A stretch of DNA of 64,000 nt from Homarus americanus (GCF_018991925.1 NW_024722158.1:5174778-5238777), one strand, 5' to 3'; counted from the first letter of the stretch, positions 46,573 through 60,193 are shown. Translations and numbers: made by a program. Notes: generated by a model not told the origin, from the letters alone.

Positions 46573-49500
46573 CTGTAGGAAATGTTGGTCTTAATAAATA
46601 AAAAAAAATGCTTCAAGCACTCAAATTTGCTATACGATATTACTGTAAAACAATTTTCATGCCACATATTATCCTTTAACCTCTATATGGTTTATTTCTC
46701 CCAAAAGTATGAGCTGACATAATGCCCTTATAATACAGTACAAGGTGATGAGATTACAAATCCAAGGTTTACCTTTTCTGCTTCTCTATGGATGCAGATC
46801 TGTTTCTTGATTGGCCAATACAAAGAGGAGCGGCAGCTGACAATAATTCTTCACATGTGCAAGTTTTTTCTGTCGACGGTTTGTTTCATGTGTGGTTCTC
46901 TTTGGCTGTACATCTGTGTTTTGATGGACTACAAATCCTTTATTGTACTTTAATTTTCCCATACATATTAAACCTACATTACAGTTTAATATATAAACCC
47001 TTCACTTTGTCATGCAATAAATCCTACAATACAATTTATTACATAATCCATTCTTCCTTTTATAAAACTATATATGTACCAACTATCACATTTGATACAT
47101 ATGATCAAAATTTATACTGTACCTTATCAACTACACCTATCAAACAGAACTTAGACTTAGTACTTCTTTGGCCCGTGTAATTCCATGCAAGTATGTTCCC
47201 TCAGGTATTGACCCAGTGCAAAATTTATCCCAACTTCAGTAGAAACCAATGTCCAGCCAGCAAAAAAGTAACGACTGATTACCACATTATTTCTTTGGGC
47301 ACATATCACAGTACAGAGAGCGGCAACAAGAGAGATGTTTACCGAGTATTGAGATTTACCGGTAGAAGCAAGACTAATAAGTGTTTACCCTGTACACATA
47401 AAGAACACCTCTACTAAGGCCTATCTGGTGACCCCTCATCTGAATCCCACATGAAAATAAATGAAATTAAAAAATAAAATAGAAAAGGGAGGGAAAGAAA
47501 AAGAGAGAGAAACAACAGCAAACAACTAAATGCTTAACTGGAATTTGGGGAGGGCTAGGACAGCTGAAGACAGATTAATTATAAGAACAAAAGGAGAAAG
47601 TGTACCCATGCCTAAGCCAGTCTTTTGGTAATTTTGTTCTGCACACACTAAGGTCTCTAGCAATAGCGTACAGCGGCGTTATACTTGGAGTGTTTTGTGT
47701 TTTGTACAGTACTAACTATTTCATGAGTGGTAGTGGTGGTGGTGGTGGTGGTACAAGGTCAAAATGAGTGCAGAGGTGTAAGGGAATTGTTGGGTAAAGT
47801 GTGATGAGCATGGCAACAATGTGTGCAAGTTACAATTATAATTCAACCAAAAATACAGAAATTAAAGAAGAAAGGAAAGAAAGAAATCCAAGAGTCGTGA
47901 GCCCTTAGTTTCAGGTAGAAAATAGGTCACCTCACACAATGTTCATGATCCTCTATCCTAACACTGTACCTGAGCTTAAAAGAGACATTCGGGAACAGTA
48001 TAAGTGAATAAAACAATTAGAATCTAAACCTTTAACCATCAACTCAAACCTACTTTACACATGATCTGGCCATCCTCAAACACATCAACAATTGTCTTTA
48101 TTCCTGTTCCACTTTTGTCTGACAGGAGGGGGGGGGGGAGACCATAGTAGGTGCAGTACAAGAGTCAGAAGGAAAGTGGGAAACGATAGAGGGAGATTCA
48201 AGACAAGGGTAGAAAGCGACTACTTTACTGATACTCTTCTTAACATGAGTTCACAGATCCATATTCCCATCTACCAAGAATATATATCATATAATACTGT
48301 ATTTGCACTGTGCATGTGAAAGCTTGTTGGTTACACATGTTCACTTTGGTGTTTAACAACTTATCACTAACTTAATAATTTACACCTTATCTCTAATATA
48401 TTTAACACACATACATTATACATTTCCCCCCTTCAGTACTGTCATTCATTCATTATTGTTACTGTTTCTGTGATCTGTCCTTTCAGAATAAGATCTATGG
48501 TAGTTTAATCCTCAATCAGTCATCAGCAGTAAGTCATTTGCAAAAAGAAAAAAAATCACTTATATGTCATTCTCTCTGTTCTTTCATTTACTTGTTCTCT
48601 CTGTTCCTTCATCTCATCTTTCCCTATCCTTACTGGTGTTCTTCTCCTTCCTAGCATACACCAATCACACAGCTTTTATCAATCTCTCTCCGTCATTATC
48701 AGTTAGCTCACCGGTATCTGACTGCATTGGTCCAATCTTTTCTCGTGTTTTAGTTTGATACATTTGAAAGAATCCCTTGGGGTTTGACTTCGCTTCCCTT
48801 GCTACCTCCAGTTCATTATTCCTCTTTGCTTTTCTTATCTCGGTCTTAACCCTGCTGGCCAATACCTTATAATAATCTTGGAGGTAAACTTCACCACGAT
48901 ATATTCTTCTACCTATAGCCTTCCTTTGTCCAATAATATTCTTTAAATAATTGTTTATCCATTTAGGCTCATTGTTGTCTGATCTGAGTTTTCTGTATGG
49001 TACTGTATGTTCTGCCATTGTGCAGTAAGTAACTCGTTATTTAAATTGTTGTGGAACTCGTCAACCTCAGATCTCGTGATCAGGTCATCCTCGACCGTCA
49101 TATTTTGTGAGGGTATCGTTGTCAGGTCTCCAGGTAAAGTGAGCTCGCCTTCTGTGGGTACATTGAGTGAGGTCACCTCACGTGAAACCCCCATCTAAAG
49201 GATTATATGAAGAGATAAGTCCGTTATATGTAGGCTTCACTCTGTAGTTCATTATTCATCGTTTCATTTGCCGACACAGTCACTCCCAGATTATTGAAAC
49301 AGTCCCTTCTAGTCTGTATTTACTGAAGCCAACACTGTGATGCCTCCATTGCCCTACACACTCAAATATTTTTTATCTTATCAATTTAATAGTGAAGGTT
49401 CTCTTTATTCCCACTAAGTTTTCCTGTCATACTATCACTCGCATTCCACGACAACACTCGACACTCGGTGCACTTTATCTCCTTACCTCATCATCCACAC

Positions 49501-50450
49501 AACCAGATTCATTTCATATTTTAGTTTTGGGCAAAACTCTCTCTCTCTCTCTCAGTCTACCTGCTTGTAATTTCATATATACTGCACTGTACTTGTTACC
49601 TCCATCTCATCCCACTGTCACATCTTAGTTTATCTCTCTATCGTGGGTACAGTAATGTGTAGAGTAAATATCCATAAACACTGTCCTATGTAGATATAAA
49701 ATTACACATTAAACATTATCCAGGTACTGCATCAACATTGTCCCCACAGCAGCATGGGCTATAAACTGACTACTACTACTAACAATAAGGCACACATCTC
49801 TATCACCAGTATTTTCTACCGATTTAGAAGATCAGTCATCACATTAATATACTGTACTGTACTCTTATTATAAAGTTTGCTTTGGGAAGGACGAACTAAG
49901 GTATTGTGGAAGAATTTGTAAATATGGTGCAACTCTCAGTATTGGTTCATCATCATTTAGTTAAATAAGATAATCAAAAAGCACAAAAAACTAAAAGTTT
50001 ACAAATTACCATACAATAATTTGATTGAAATATCTTTTCAACAGTCAACATCTTATCAATGCAATCAACATTATGAATATAATGGCTATGCAAAGCTTTT
50101 TTATGCTATCGTCACCAATATGGGCAGGCAACCTCCCCACCAAAAATTGGGTAAAAAGTCCTGAGAGTGAAGAACTGTGATCCCAACATAAGTGGCAACA
50201 TACTGACAATTTCTGGCAGATCCAAGATATAAATTCAAAACCTCATGAACAATGAATCAAAATCACTCCTTCACTATGGTATGCCCTCTACAATATGATC
50301 TGACTAACAAAAAATACATATGTACTTTGAACTAAAAACAAGATACTGTATCATGAGTGTGTGTATACTACAGTTCATCACTGCTAGGGCTATTGCAGTA
50401 TTAATATTGTACTCCATTTGCTTAAAGGATGTTTAGTACAGAGTAAGGCT
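46573..50450 (-). other. Spacer between exons 6 and 7, boundary of exon families
   Basis: Separates the central family from the upstream mixed block. Contains an ATTGGCCAAT palindrome near 46815, a (GGT)n run at about 47729-47752, a C/G-run near 48125 and a decayed retrotransposon fragment (48665-49194). No finger exon recognised. Confidence 0.5.
48665..49194 (-). pseudogene. CR1-like retrotransposon ORF2 linker fragment, frameshifted
   Basis: The frame 48665-49018 reads EPKWINNYLKNIIGQRK, then YYKVLASRVKTEIRKAKRNNE and NPKGFFQMYQTKTREKIGPMQSDTGELTDND. This matches the typical spacer between endonuclease and reverse transcriptase in CR1-type ORF2 proteins. A second frame (48955-49194), overlapping in another phase, probably continues the upstream part, so there is at least one frameshift. 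Both the endonuclease and the polymerase core are missing. Confidence 0.75.
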
Positions 50451-50765
50451 TTACATATGAGTTCGTAGGTGAGACTTAAGAGTCCCATTTTGATTAGATC
50501 GATAAGGACATATTGGACAACAGAAAGGTTTTTCACCAGTGTGAGTACGAATGTGTTTTTTTAAGTCACTCCTTGTATTGGACTGATGTGGACAATGTGG
50601 GCATGAATAAGGTTTCTCCCCGGTATGACTACGATTATGCCTTATAATATGTGAGTGGTAGTTGGTGGAGTAGGGACAGAAGGTACACTGGTATCTGGCA
50701 GCGAAGTTCTTCTCCATTCCTGTAGCTCCGCCCCCAATCATGTTACTGCAACCGCCCAACCCCAC
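50451..50765 (-). CDS. C2H2 zinc-finger terminal exon 6 (50/62/63-kb type)
   Basis: Alternative 3' exon of 104 residues (V-G-L-G-G-C-S-N-M) from acceptor CCCCTACAG|GTGGGG, with a Gly-rich lead. Fingers at 27-47, 55-75 and 83-103, all with TGEKP linkers. Finger 3 (RSNQNGTLKSH) and finger 2 (xSDLKKH) match the exon at 63150-63482 and, less closely, 62163-62537; these three form a family. Predicted contact residues Y,S,H,R / T,S,D,K / Q,G,T,S. GAATAAG at 50784-50790. The open frame runs upstream to 50852, but that part is intron. Confidence 0.91.
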   Translation of the reverse strand: MGLGGCSNMIGGGATGMEKNFAARYQCTFCPYSTNYHSHIIRHNRSHTGEKPYSCPHCPHQSNTRSDLKKHIRTHTGEKPFCCPICPYRSNQNGTLKSHLRTHM

Positions 50766-53563
50766 CTGTAGGGGATTACCCGACTTATTCATCATAATAG
50801 TTAATGTACAAGCTATATATGAAATCTTTAAAATTAAAAATGATCTTTTCATTATACAGTACAGTAAAAACTTCAGTACTCATGACACTCCTTGTACCTG
50901 TAGCAACTTGGCTACAACAAAGATCTATCTACAGTATCTATCTCTTATCATATTCCCAATTAGGAGATATGAAGTGAAAATAAAAATAATCCAGTTAACT
51001 TTAACTTAAGTAAAATAATAGATATCAAAACTCTCACTCTACTGAAACGCTTCTTAGCTTTCCACTTTGTTACTCAACTTGATGTGTCAGGAGTCATAAT
51101 CATCTCCAGCTATACCCCAGAAACACTTCACTGACACACATACACTCACTCTTCTCCCCCCCCTCCCATTCAGTCAGGTAAATAATGTTGTCAGAGACAC
51201 ACACACACACACACATTAGACTGGACTGAGTTAATGAGGAGCATATCAGTCCCAAATCAAGGAAATCAACTTGCAGGGAATTTTTTTTTACACATATTTT
51301 CAGCTGGGTAATGTACGATGTTAACTCTTTTCTTTTAAAAACAAAAATATTCAGTTTATCCTGTGATTGTTTTCCATGTACAGCACCAAATACGGTATAT
51401 GTACTAGGTAGTCTTTTTATTTAATTTATAGTGCATCAGATACTATTTCCTCTATTATACAATTAAGATAATGAATACAGTAATATATGTGAAGAGGATT
51501 AAGATCAGTGGTGAAGGTCGTTCACAAACACACTGTCCGTACACTACACATCCACTGTCATCCTCTTTGTGTATTTGAGACAGTGGGTGAAGTACTCGTA
51601 TGCTCCTGGGTAGAAAATATACACCTTTACTTTTCTTTACCTTTAATTTCTTTTCTAGTAAATGATAAACAATAATTAATACAGTAAAAATAAAAAAAAC
51701 ATTACATCTCTTTAAATATAAAATCTTATCCTCACAAGGAAACACAACACATTGAATAACACTGAAAATAACATTAAATATTGCTGCCACATCACAAAGT
51801 AGGTGTCAGGACTCAACTCTAACAGATTTCAATTTTCCGTAATCTAGTCCTGACCTAAGCAGTGCTGCCATGTGTCTGAGAGTCTACCACACAAATACTT
51901 CACCAATTTACTAAGAGGTTAAATATCTCAATAAAGTACTGTATCCCTATTAGCCAGCTGTCCAGTACTATCACAACACCAACAATGATCCTCCCATTCT
52001 CGGTTACAAATTCGAAAACATTTTAAAGAATAAAGAACTTCATACAATGAATCTGTTATACTGTATACAGTATGGCAATAGGTAAATCAAGTGTCACTCG
52101 GTCAGTGTTAGTATTACAGTACTGTACAATAAAACTGAGACATGAGGTGACCATCGCCAACCATCACGGGTACTGTACGTACAGTATAGCTTATGACCAA
52201 GTGTTAGCCACCCTTTCTTGTAAAGGTTGGAGAGGAAGGGATTACCCAAGGCCACAATGTGGCTGTCTACAGTGAGCCTTTATTAGGCAATACCACAGTA
52301 TGTATAATTATATAAAGTGGGATTGGTATGTTATGTTATATATCACAGTACAGTAATGTACTTGTATTATCTAACAGCACCTGGTACCCACCTCTAACAC
52401 ACTTCTCACCACACACATTAACTGTCCTCTGAACACAACAACCAGCCACTAGGTTACTGCAGTACAGGCTCCCCCAGTCAATTGCAGGATTGTACTGTAC
52501 GTACATGTTGGTTAAATTATGAAGATAAAAGAAGTTAAAAAGATAAGTACAGTACAGGCAGTTCTACACCACTGAATCTGTACTTCAATTAACAGATATT
52601 CTCTAAAAACTGAACCTCAGATTTGTTTGTCTTTACCAAATGTTCTCTCATTTATGGTTCTCTGTGATTGTAGCTTCACTTTCATCTTTACAGGACCTTA
52701 CCTTCATTTATACTTCCACTCTTCATTTTTCCATTGTTCACCTTCAACTCTTTATCAACACTACTGAGGGACACCTCTCATTCAGCACAAGATAACACAT
52801 TTCAACACATTATTCTTCCATATTTCAGGAACATATGAATTTATAGATCTTCATTTATAGTTTAATTCTCTCTATCTTTTTCTGTTGTCATTTAAAGAGT
52901 TGAGTATGAAACACACGCACACACACAGACACACCTGTACCATCTTTGAATTAGTCACGTGACCACTCGAGGTACTTCAAGGTGACTGGCTACAGTACTC
53001 CTTTTGACAAAGCCACCCAGTACAGCACATGGTCACCCCAGTTATACCTGTACAACAAAGTCTATGTGTGACAGACATGTTAAATCAATGATAAAAATAA
53101 TAAAATGTAACTTTTTCCAATATTTTCAAATAAAATCGTAACTTAATTGCACATTGATAAAAAAAGTGTGTGTGTGTGTCATGTAAGGTTTGAGTAGACA
53201 ACAGTGAAACATTATCTCTCAAACTCTTCAAAAGAGCTGTTATCATATCACAATATCACCTTTTTACTGATATTCCTAAAACATAAAATTGCACGTACTG
53301 TAGTACTATATACAGAATAAAAATAAAATAAATGCCTTGGATTATATGATGCAACAATAGGGTTTGCAACAGCTTAGTTAAATGTATATTTTAAGTCCAG
53401 CTTCTTTGGGTTTTAAATCACAATATTGTAGGAAATATATTAACTGGCACTGCATTACATATTATTAGTCATCATAGAATCTCTAATTTTTATGGAGAAT
53501 AGCTCATCCGGGCACAGGACATCGACCACAACAGGGCCAAAGATACAGGAAAACTAGCCTTTT

Positions 53564-53797
53564 TTAGTAAGACAGATTGTAGGATAAAAACACAGAAGAA
53601 TGCAAAGTATTCCACAGTTTGGCTGTGTGAGGAAAGAAGGAACTACAGTACACTATACTATAATGGAGTATCCTAGTGTGCCCAACATCCACACAGAAAC
53701 AGTGGGCACCATAGACAAGACGTGTGTTACGAGCCCACGCCTTGTCTGCGGTACACCGGACTCCAAATCCACTGAACATATACAGTACAGTATACAA
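53564..53797 (-). pseudogene. Possible non-LTR retrotransposon C-terminal relic
   Basis: The frame includes SSFFPHTAKLWNTLHSSVF, which resembles the conserved end of jockey/CR1-type reverse transcriptases (SFFPxTAxLWNxLPxxVF). The preceding residues (CTADKAWARNTRLVYG) are not clearly alignable. A short and uncertain fragment. Confidence 0.45.
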
Positions 53798-54100
53798 TCA
53801 TTTATTTCCTACTCTGCTCACCCATAGTTCAAGTTTCTTCTTATAACATCTTGTTTTATTCCTAAAAATCTATCTAAATACTCTTACTGTTTATTATTAC
53901 AAATTTAATGTAAGAAATAATATGGAACAAACACTTACAAGAGGAATTATGTAATGTGACACAAAAGTTTCTTTATTAATTGAATTTATCAGTTGTTAAG
54001 ATCAGAGCAAATTAGCGTACAAATATTAAAAAATTAAATGAAGCCGGAGCGTATATTTTAACCATCTCCATAAATTCTTCTTTTGAATGAAGAAGGCAAG

Positions 54101-54280
54101 TAGGCAGTCCCTGAGTTAAAAATGGGTTACATTCTTGAACCCTGTTCATAAGTTAGAACAGGGTTAATTCCATAGGTTAGGTTGAAACACAACCCTGCCC
54201 ATACAAAACAAAAATAATATCTCATACATAACAAATAAAGTTTGCAAGTACTGATGGGTGTTCGTTGGGGACTGCCTGTA
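54101..54280. mobile_element. Small non-autonomous TIR element (MITE)
   Basis: The left end reads TAGGCAGTCCCTGAGTT and the right end GGGGACTGCCTGTA; the reverse complement of the right end is TACAGGCAGTCCCC. About 180 bases with no coding capacity, flanked by TA. The CAGGCAGTCCC terminus resembles pogo/Tigger-type elements; assignment to a superfamily is inference. Confidence 0.6.
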
Positions 54281-54428
54281 TTTTTGTAGTGACATCAACC
54301 TTGTTCGGTATTATATTCACTTGTATCAATCTTCCATCATAAGATGTCCTCAATACTGTTTATAAAAACTTTCATTACAGCTAAGTAAGAATATCTAAAT
54401 CCTTTCGCTAAATCTTAGATGATTCCTT

Positions 54429-54809
54429 CTATGGCTGATTAACATTACTTGGTGTGAAGACAAATGCCTCATTTCCCTGGTCATTTCGGACATGGGTACG
54501 GATGTGCCTGTTTACATGGCTGCTATTACCTGACTGGTAGGGACAGAGGGGACAAGAAAACGGCTTCTCTCCTGTGTGAATACGAAGATGAATTTTAAGG
54601 TTAAACTTCTTACTGCACCTGTATGGGCAGTGTGGACAAGAAAAGGGCTTTTCCCCTGTGTGTGTACGATAATGCACTCTGAGACTGTAATGGTTGTTGG
54701 TAGAGTACGAACAGTAGTTACATTGGTGCATCTTCTTGACGGTGGGATTCTTTCCAGCTTGAGCGGTTCCTGTTCTGCCAGACCTCTGATCGCATGTGTC
54801 CATTCCCAC
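54429..54809 (-). CDS. C2H2 zinc-finger terminal exon 5 (CPYRC type)
   Basis: Alternative 3' exon of 126 residues (V-G-M-D-T-C-D-Q) from acceptor CCCCTACAG|GTGGGA. Fingers at 30-50, 58-78 and 86-106, then a 20-residue tail (VRNDQGNEAFVFTPSNVNQP). Finger 2 is of the CPYRC type (CPYRCSKKFNLKIH) shared with the exons at 17.7, 57.3 and 60.6 kb. Predicted contact residues N,Y,S,V / K,F,N,I / N,S,H,R. The upstream motif is TAATAAG (54827-54833), one change. Overlapping frames at 54512-54853 (minus) and 54576-54815 (plus) are shadows. Confidence 0.91.
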   Translation of the reverse strand: MGMDTCDQRSGRTGTAQAGKNPTVKKMHQCNYCSYSTNNHYSLRVHYRTHTGEKPFSCPHCPYRCSKKFNLKIHLRIHTGEKPFSCPLCPYQSGNSSHVNRHIRTHVRNDQGNEAFVFTPSNVNQP

Positions 54810-55061
54810 CTGTAGGGGACGCCCGACTTATTACTAACATACGTACACCTCAACCTCTATAGGGTTCCCATACACTAATACATACACGAGGAAAGTTAAC
54901 GGTTAAATTTATCTAATGCAGAATATACACAAGTGGGAGACGAATCATTAATTCCACCTAAGTAAATAACTATGTTTATATATACTGAATATATCACATT
55001 AAGTAAATCATACTGATAAACAAGAAAGGAAAATAAAATAGGTACTGTATAACTACCACAA

Positions 55062-55193
<132 letters not shown>

Positions 55194-55282
55194 TGCATAC
55201 ACAAAATAAATTAAAAAATACCTTATGATAAAATACATTATTTATTATCGTTCCATATTTTAAGATCATCTGCATATTTATT

Positions 55283-55358
55283 TACAGTGAAACCTCCATA
55301 TAACGGACTAATCTCTAAATCTCTAACATACAGTTCATTAAATAGAGGTTCCACTGTA
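55283..55358. mobile_element. 76-bp pogo/mariner-like MITE
   Basis: Begins TACAGTGAAACCTCCATATA and ends TAGAGGTTCCACTGTA; the ends are imperfect inverted repeats of about 20-25 bases beginning and ending in TA, the usual target for Tc1/mariner/pogo elements. There is no coding capacity. A related single end lies near 37053. Confidence 0.7.
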
Positions 55359-56477
55359 AAGCCTCTGACGTCAGGTTCACTCTAGTGGCTCCCATTCCCC
55401 CGAGAGACCACCTGTAAATTGAGTCCCCCTTCCCCCAACCTACTATAGTAATGTGTAATTAAAATAAATCATCTCCTGTGGTTATTCATCTTCACTTGAG
55501 AAGAACCGAACACACGAGAGAAGTTAATACCTTGAGTACAATGACATAACCCCACCAGAATACAATGACAATCCCTTGAGTACAATGACAACCCCACCAG
55601 AGTACAATGACAACTCGTTATCTGAACACTCCGTTCCCTCCCTCCCTCCTCCAACAAACCTCCACCTCTCTTGCCAGTTTGAGAGGTCATGTTAGTGAGT
55701 AGTAAAAGCTGCTCATAGTGTTATCAGGCCTATGGGACCCACCTCCACTTCACCTCCCATAAAGTTAGGGTAAATCTTTAGGTTATGTCTTATAATAGGA
55801 GTTCAGTGTCATGTAATAATATACTATAAGAAAATTAGTATAATTTCTTCTTCCTTTAATATTCAAAGAGTCAAATAATACACTACTTCTTCTTCTCACA
55901 TGGATAGGAAAAAAAGCATAGACTTTTCAATTTTATTTGCTATGTTACAACACAATGCCTTGCCTTATAAGTTCCCTGTACCTTAAATATTAAGTTAATG
56001 ATTTGATTGATTACCTTAATACATAGTTCTGTAAGAGTCAAAATTGGAAAGATATTGAAGGTATATTTGCAAGGTAAGAGATTTACCGACTTTTTTCTTG
56101 AGTAACATTTAGACAAAGACAAGAAAAGACAGTGAATGAAGGGAGGCTTTATGTTGCTTTTAACTCCAGCCATCTTGTCCAATACCTATACAAGAAGGTT
56201 TGCAACAGTGAAAAATAAGAAATAATATTTAACATCCGCTCTCAAACATAACAATAACACTTCTATTTAATTTACAAAACTGTATGTCTATGCTAAGAGG
56301 TGAATATATTATCCCTCATAACAGTACCAACGTGTGATGTCGTATTCACCTAAATATATGAAAGTTAAAAAGCAAGAATAAAATGTCCTGCTATCAGTGA
56401 CAATTAAATCTATGTGCTTAAGGGATTATTTCAAGGGTTCACAGATACGTACAGTACCACAATTCACTTCTTTTGTT

Positions 56478-56480
<3 letters not shown>

Positions 56481-56511
<31 letters not shown>
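56481..56511. repeat. (GT)n microsatellite
   Basis: GT run directly upstream of the SINE head. Confidence 0.95.
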
Positions 56512-56522
56512 AAGATGTTTAT

Positions 56523-56836
56523 AGGCGACCTGTGGTGTAATGGTCAGCATTCTCGCCTCGCAAGCAACCGGACACGGGCTCGATTCCCGGGCAGGGTGAA
56601 ACTATGGGCAAATTTCTTTACGCCATTTGCCTCTGTAATTGGAAACCTGGATGTTAATCGATTTGCGGATCATGTTCCAGAGTAATGGTTAGCCAGTGCA
56701 GTTGGCGAGTTGTTCGGTCTTCTTGGGTGTGGTTGTTGTGTTGGCGACAGCTTCTACACCTTCAACAAATTCACGCCTAGGTGGCCCTTGGGCCGGCCAA
56801 CCTCGTTACATGAGGGGCAACCATTATTATTAATTA
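56523..56836 (+). mobile_element. tRNA-derived SINE
   Basis: A tRNA-like head has an A box (TGTGGTGTAATGG, 56531-56543) and a B box (GGGCTCGATTCCCGG, 56576-56590), RNA polymerase III promoter elements. An unrelated body of about 230 bases follows and ends in CATTATTATTAATTA. The head lacks a convincing anticodon arm and acceptor pairing, so it is a SINE, not a working tRNA gene. The short ATT-repeat tail suggests mobilisation by a non-LTR element. Confidence 0.8.
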
Positions 56837-57301
56837 GTGTGTCTCAGCCCAGAAATTAGTCTCATGCTAACTCAGAACCTCTCAACTGACCCTAAAACAA
56901 ACCAGTATACGAAACTTGATGTGGACTTGAGAAACAAACATTTATTTCCTTCCACCTAAATTTATGTTCATGTTTGTGGGTGAGTTCAGAGGTTCAAAGT
57001 TAGCATGTCACGGTTTTCTGGCCTCATAGACACACACTACAATCATCTCCTTTCGTGACTGTATCCACAATGTTATAAAGCAGCATCATGTAACCTCTGA
57101 ACCCTTGACATGATCCCTTAAAGTTATGAATAAGTTACCCATTAAAAATTGCAACAAATATATTTTTTTATGAGAACATTGGATACTCTGTAAAAATTCT
57201 TGGAGATTTTACAATATCACTCTTGATTTAGCGTAAGACATTCAGTCTAACGTCGTAAATAAAACAAACTATGCTTACATTTCAATATTCACAACTTCAC
57301 C

Positions 57302-57667
57302 TTATCTGCCATTTAGAAATAACGGGTCTTCAGTGAACATCTCAAGATTCTTGCTGGTATGAGTTAGTATATGTCTCTTTAGATTTCTATTGTCAGCAGC
57401 TTGATAAGGGCAGTGTGGACACGCGAAAGGCTTTTCACCCGTATGTGTGCGTAGATGAATCTTGAGCCTACAGCTCTCAATGCACCGATATGAGCAGTGT
57501 GGGCAGGAATACGGTTTCTCCCCTGTATGAGTTCGTGTATGTCTCAACAAACTGTAATGCTGGAAGGTGGTGAAGGCACAGTGTGGACAAGCAAGTAACT
57601 TTTTGTTGGCAGTCAGAAAGCTCCCGGTCCCCGTGGCTCCGCTCATCTCGCTCCTCTCGGTCCCCAC
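57302..57667 (-). CDS. C2H2 zinc-finger terminal exon 4 (CPYRC type)
   Basis: Alternative 3' exon of 121 residues (V-G-T-E-R-S-E-M) from acceptor TCCCTACAG|GTGGGG. Fingers at 27-47, 55-75 and 83-103 with TGEKP linkers, then an 18-residue tail TSKNLEMFTEDPLFLNGR. Finger 2 (CSYRCIESCRLKIH) belongs to the CPYRC family. Predicted contact residues Q,Y,S,R / E,C,R,I / D,R,N,R. The motif CAATAAG sits at 57684-57690, one base nearer than usual. An ATG at 57727 lies upstream in the same frame, but the intervening residues are intron. Confidence 0.91.
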   Translation of the reverse strand: MGTERSEMSGATGTGSFLTANKKLLACPHCAFTTFQHYSLLRHTRTHTGEKPYSCPHCSYRCIESCRLKIHLRTHTGEKPFACPHCPYQAADNRNLKRHILTHTSKNLEMFTEDPLFLNGR

Positions 57668-59108
57668 CTGTAGGGACGCGCGACTTATTGTAGACAGACA
57701 TGTTGGGTGAGGTAATATAACTGGCATTCCTATATTACATTATAGTGAAATGTCCTAAGTTGTTTAATTATTGACATATAGTAATTCAACGAGACTTGAC
57801 ACTAATCATATTACAGGATATTTACAAAATCTTTAATGATTACTTCATACATAACATAATGACAATATTGCAAGCAACTCCATGAAGCTGAATCCATGAC
57901 AGGATTAAAAACCAACTTTGATACATTAACTAATAGCGGAACAAGACCCACCTCCTAACAACCTCTATGTGAAGCTCATTAGGCTCACAGTAATCGGAGT
58001 TTGACACTATAAGCCAGAAATAATAAAGTTTTCAAACCAGAAAGACTGACATGATTTTGTTAACATTTCAGCCATTTTGTTCTAAACTTTTCTCCCACTA
58101 AATAACTTAACTGCCTGAGATACAGAACTTGATGGCACTAATACTTAACAACAGAGTAAACACTACATCAGGGCTCCAACCATTTACTTGACTTATACGT
58201 TAACTAATTTCACAACAATAAAAAATAAACCTTAAAGGTACAGTTCCCATCCCTGTACAGTACTTACAATTAACTACATTCAGTGTTAAGTGAATACTGT
58301 ACACCTAATATTACAGCGAATTTCATTGGGTTTTAAAGTGTGCGTTCCTGTTTTCTCATTGACAGGTTTTATCTCAGGACACAAAAAAAAAACAAGTACC
58401 ATTAATCTCACACTATAATGATTTGCTTCAGGTGACGTCAATGTGGTTGGTGTTGAGACCTTGACCCAACAATAGTGATGGTGTTGATGCCGATGTGGGC
58501 GTGCAGCCAGCAGTAGTTGCGACTCAATATAAGTAACCTCAATACAGTGCTGGGTGTCAATGAGGTGGGTGGGTGGCCTAATCTCACTCATGTTCTTGAC
58601 TCCATCACTGACCTTTATTTATATCTAAATTTAGCTATCAACCTTATAACTCTGATGAAAGAATTACCATATTTGTCTCTTTACCATGACGGCCTTACTC
58701 CAGCACACATTTCTGAACATAAAATTTAAAAAGTATGGTAATAATCTAGTTGTTACATACATCACAGTTTTACTCATTTTATAGAGTCATAAACATTTTT
58801 AATCCTTTCCTTATAGCAGCATCAAAGTGACACATGACGTGGACAGGATTTAAGTCTTTAGTTCAGTTACGTACACCACAAGGCAGGAAAGAGAGAGGTT
58901 TTTGTCATAATATTTTTATTACAAGTAAAATAAAATACACTTGGCAATGTTATCATGATCTGAGATAGAAGAAAACGAAAGAGACGACACTGTAGTAAAT
59001 ATGACGAAATCAGGTAATTTTTGTGAACTGGAAGCCCTTAAAATCTGATGAAATATAAGCATCTTTATAGAAAGGTTCATAACATCATGACTCACACCTC
59101 TCATTACA

Positions 59109-59315
<207 letters not shown>

Positions 59316-60142
59316 CTGCTCATTAACGACACGGAAACCTCCCCCCATCGAGGATTCAAAACCCCACATGTTTCCATTCCCAAACTAGATGCTCAAAAGC
59401 TACACCTTACTGGCAGAATATCAAGTATCTTCGCTTGCTCTAAGTACTGTACGGTGATCATGCCAAGAATACTTTCAATAAGATTAATGTCATGAAAAAT
59501 AAACTCAGATAACAAAGACATGAACAATATCAATACAGTACCTATTTATGTCTCCATTTTTTAACTCCCTCTCTGCATTTTTGGGGAATCAACAATTCTT
59601 ACATTTAATCTTGTCTGAATTCAACCACCTATAAAACTCATATATGGAAGAATTGCCAACATTATTCTTGTTACATATCGGGTATAAAAAATTTACTTCA
59701 TTGAACCCTCATAAATCAGCACGAGCCCAATCCAACATTGGTTGTTACAAATTAATACACAGTAAAGTACAGTAGAGTTTTGATGCTTAAACTATTTGCC
59801 ATTCAAAGTGTAGCAACTTAACTAAATATTTTCATTTCCATTTTGTACTCATTCTCTCTATGCATTAAAAACGATGCAAATCCTACTTAGATAGATACAA
59901 AATATACGTAAATGCATTAGCAATAACAAAAGGATAATTTAACAGTACCCATCACAACTAAGGCCCAATTCCTAAATGTTCCTTTACGCTAGGTTGAAGC
60001 CAGCTTGGATCAGGGACCATATGACCATTCACTCTCACCCTCAGCCACGAAAGAATCTAAGTTCATAATTAAACTGGACTGGCAATGTTTAAATATGTAT
60101 GCCACGCTGGAGATTAAGAAGCATTAATTCTGGATAAGGGAA

Positions 60143-60144
<2 letters not shown>

Positions 60145-60191
<47 letters not shown>
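60145..60191. repeat. (GT)n microsatellite
   Basis: About 47 bases of uninterrupted GT. Confidence 0.97.

Positions 60192-60193
<2 letters not shown>

Larger units (their letters stand above)
50766..54428 (-). other. Intron-like spacer between exons 5 and 6
   Basis: AT-rich; (CA)n runs near 51198-51215 and 52916-52936. Holds a retrotransposon C-terminal relic (53564-53797) and a small TIR element (54101-54280). Confidence 0.5.

Noticed and set aside
46788..47180. 130-residue plus-strand frame
   Set aside because: No domain, signal or family pattern recognised and composition is like the surrounding intron.
56526..56600. Possible tRNA gene
   Set aside because: A and B boxes are good, but acceptor-stem pairing and a normal anticodon arm are not evident and a SINE body with an ATT tail follows.
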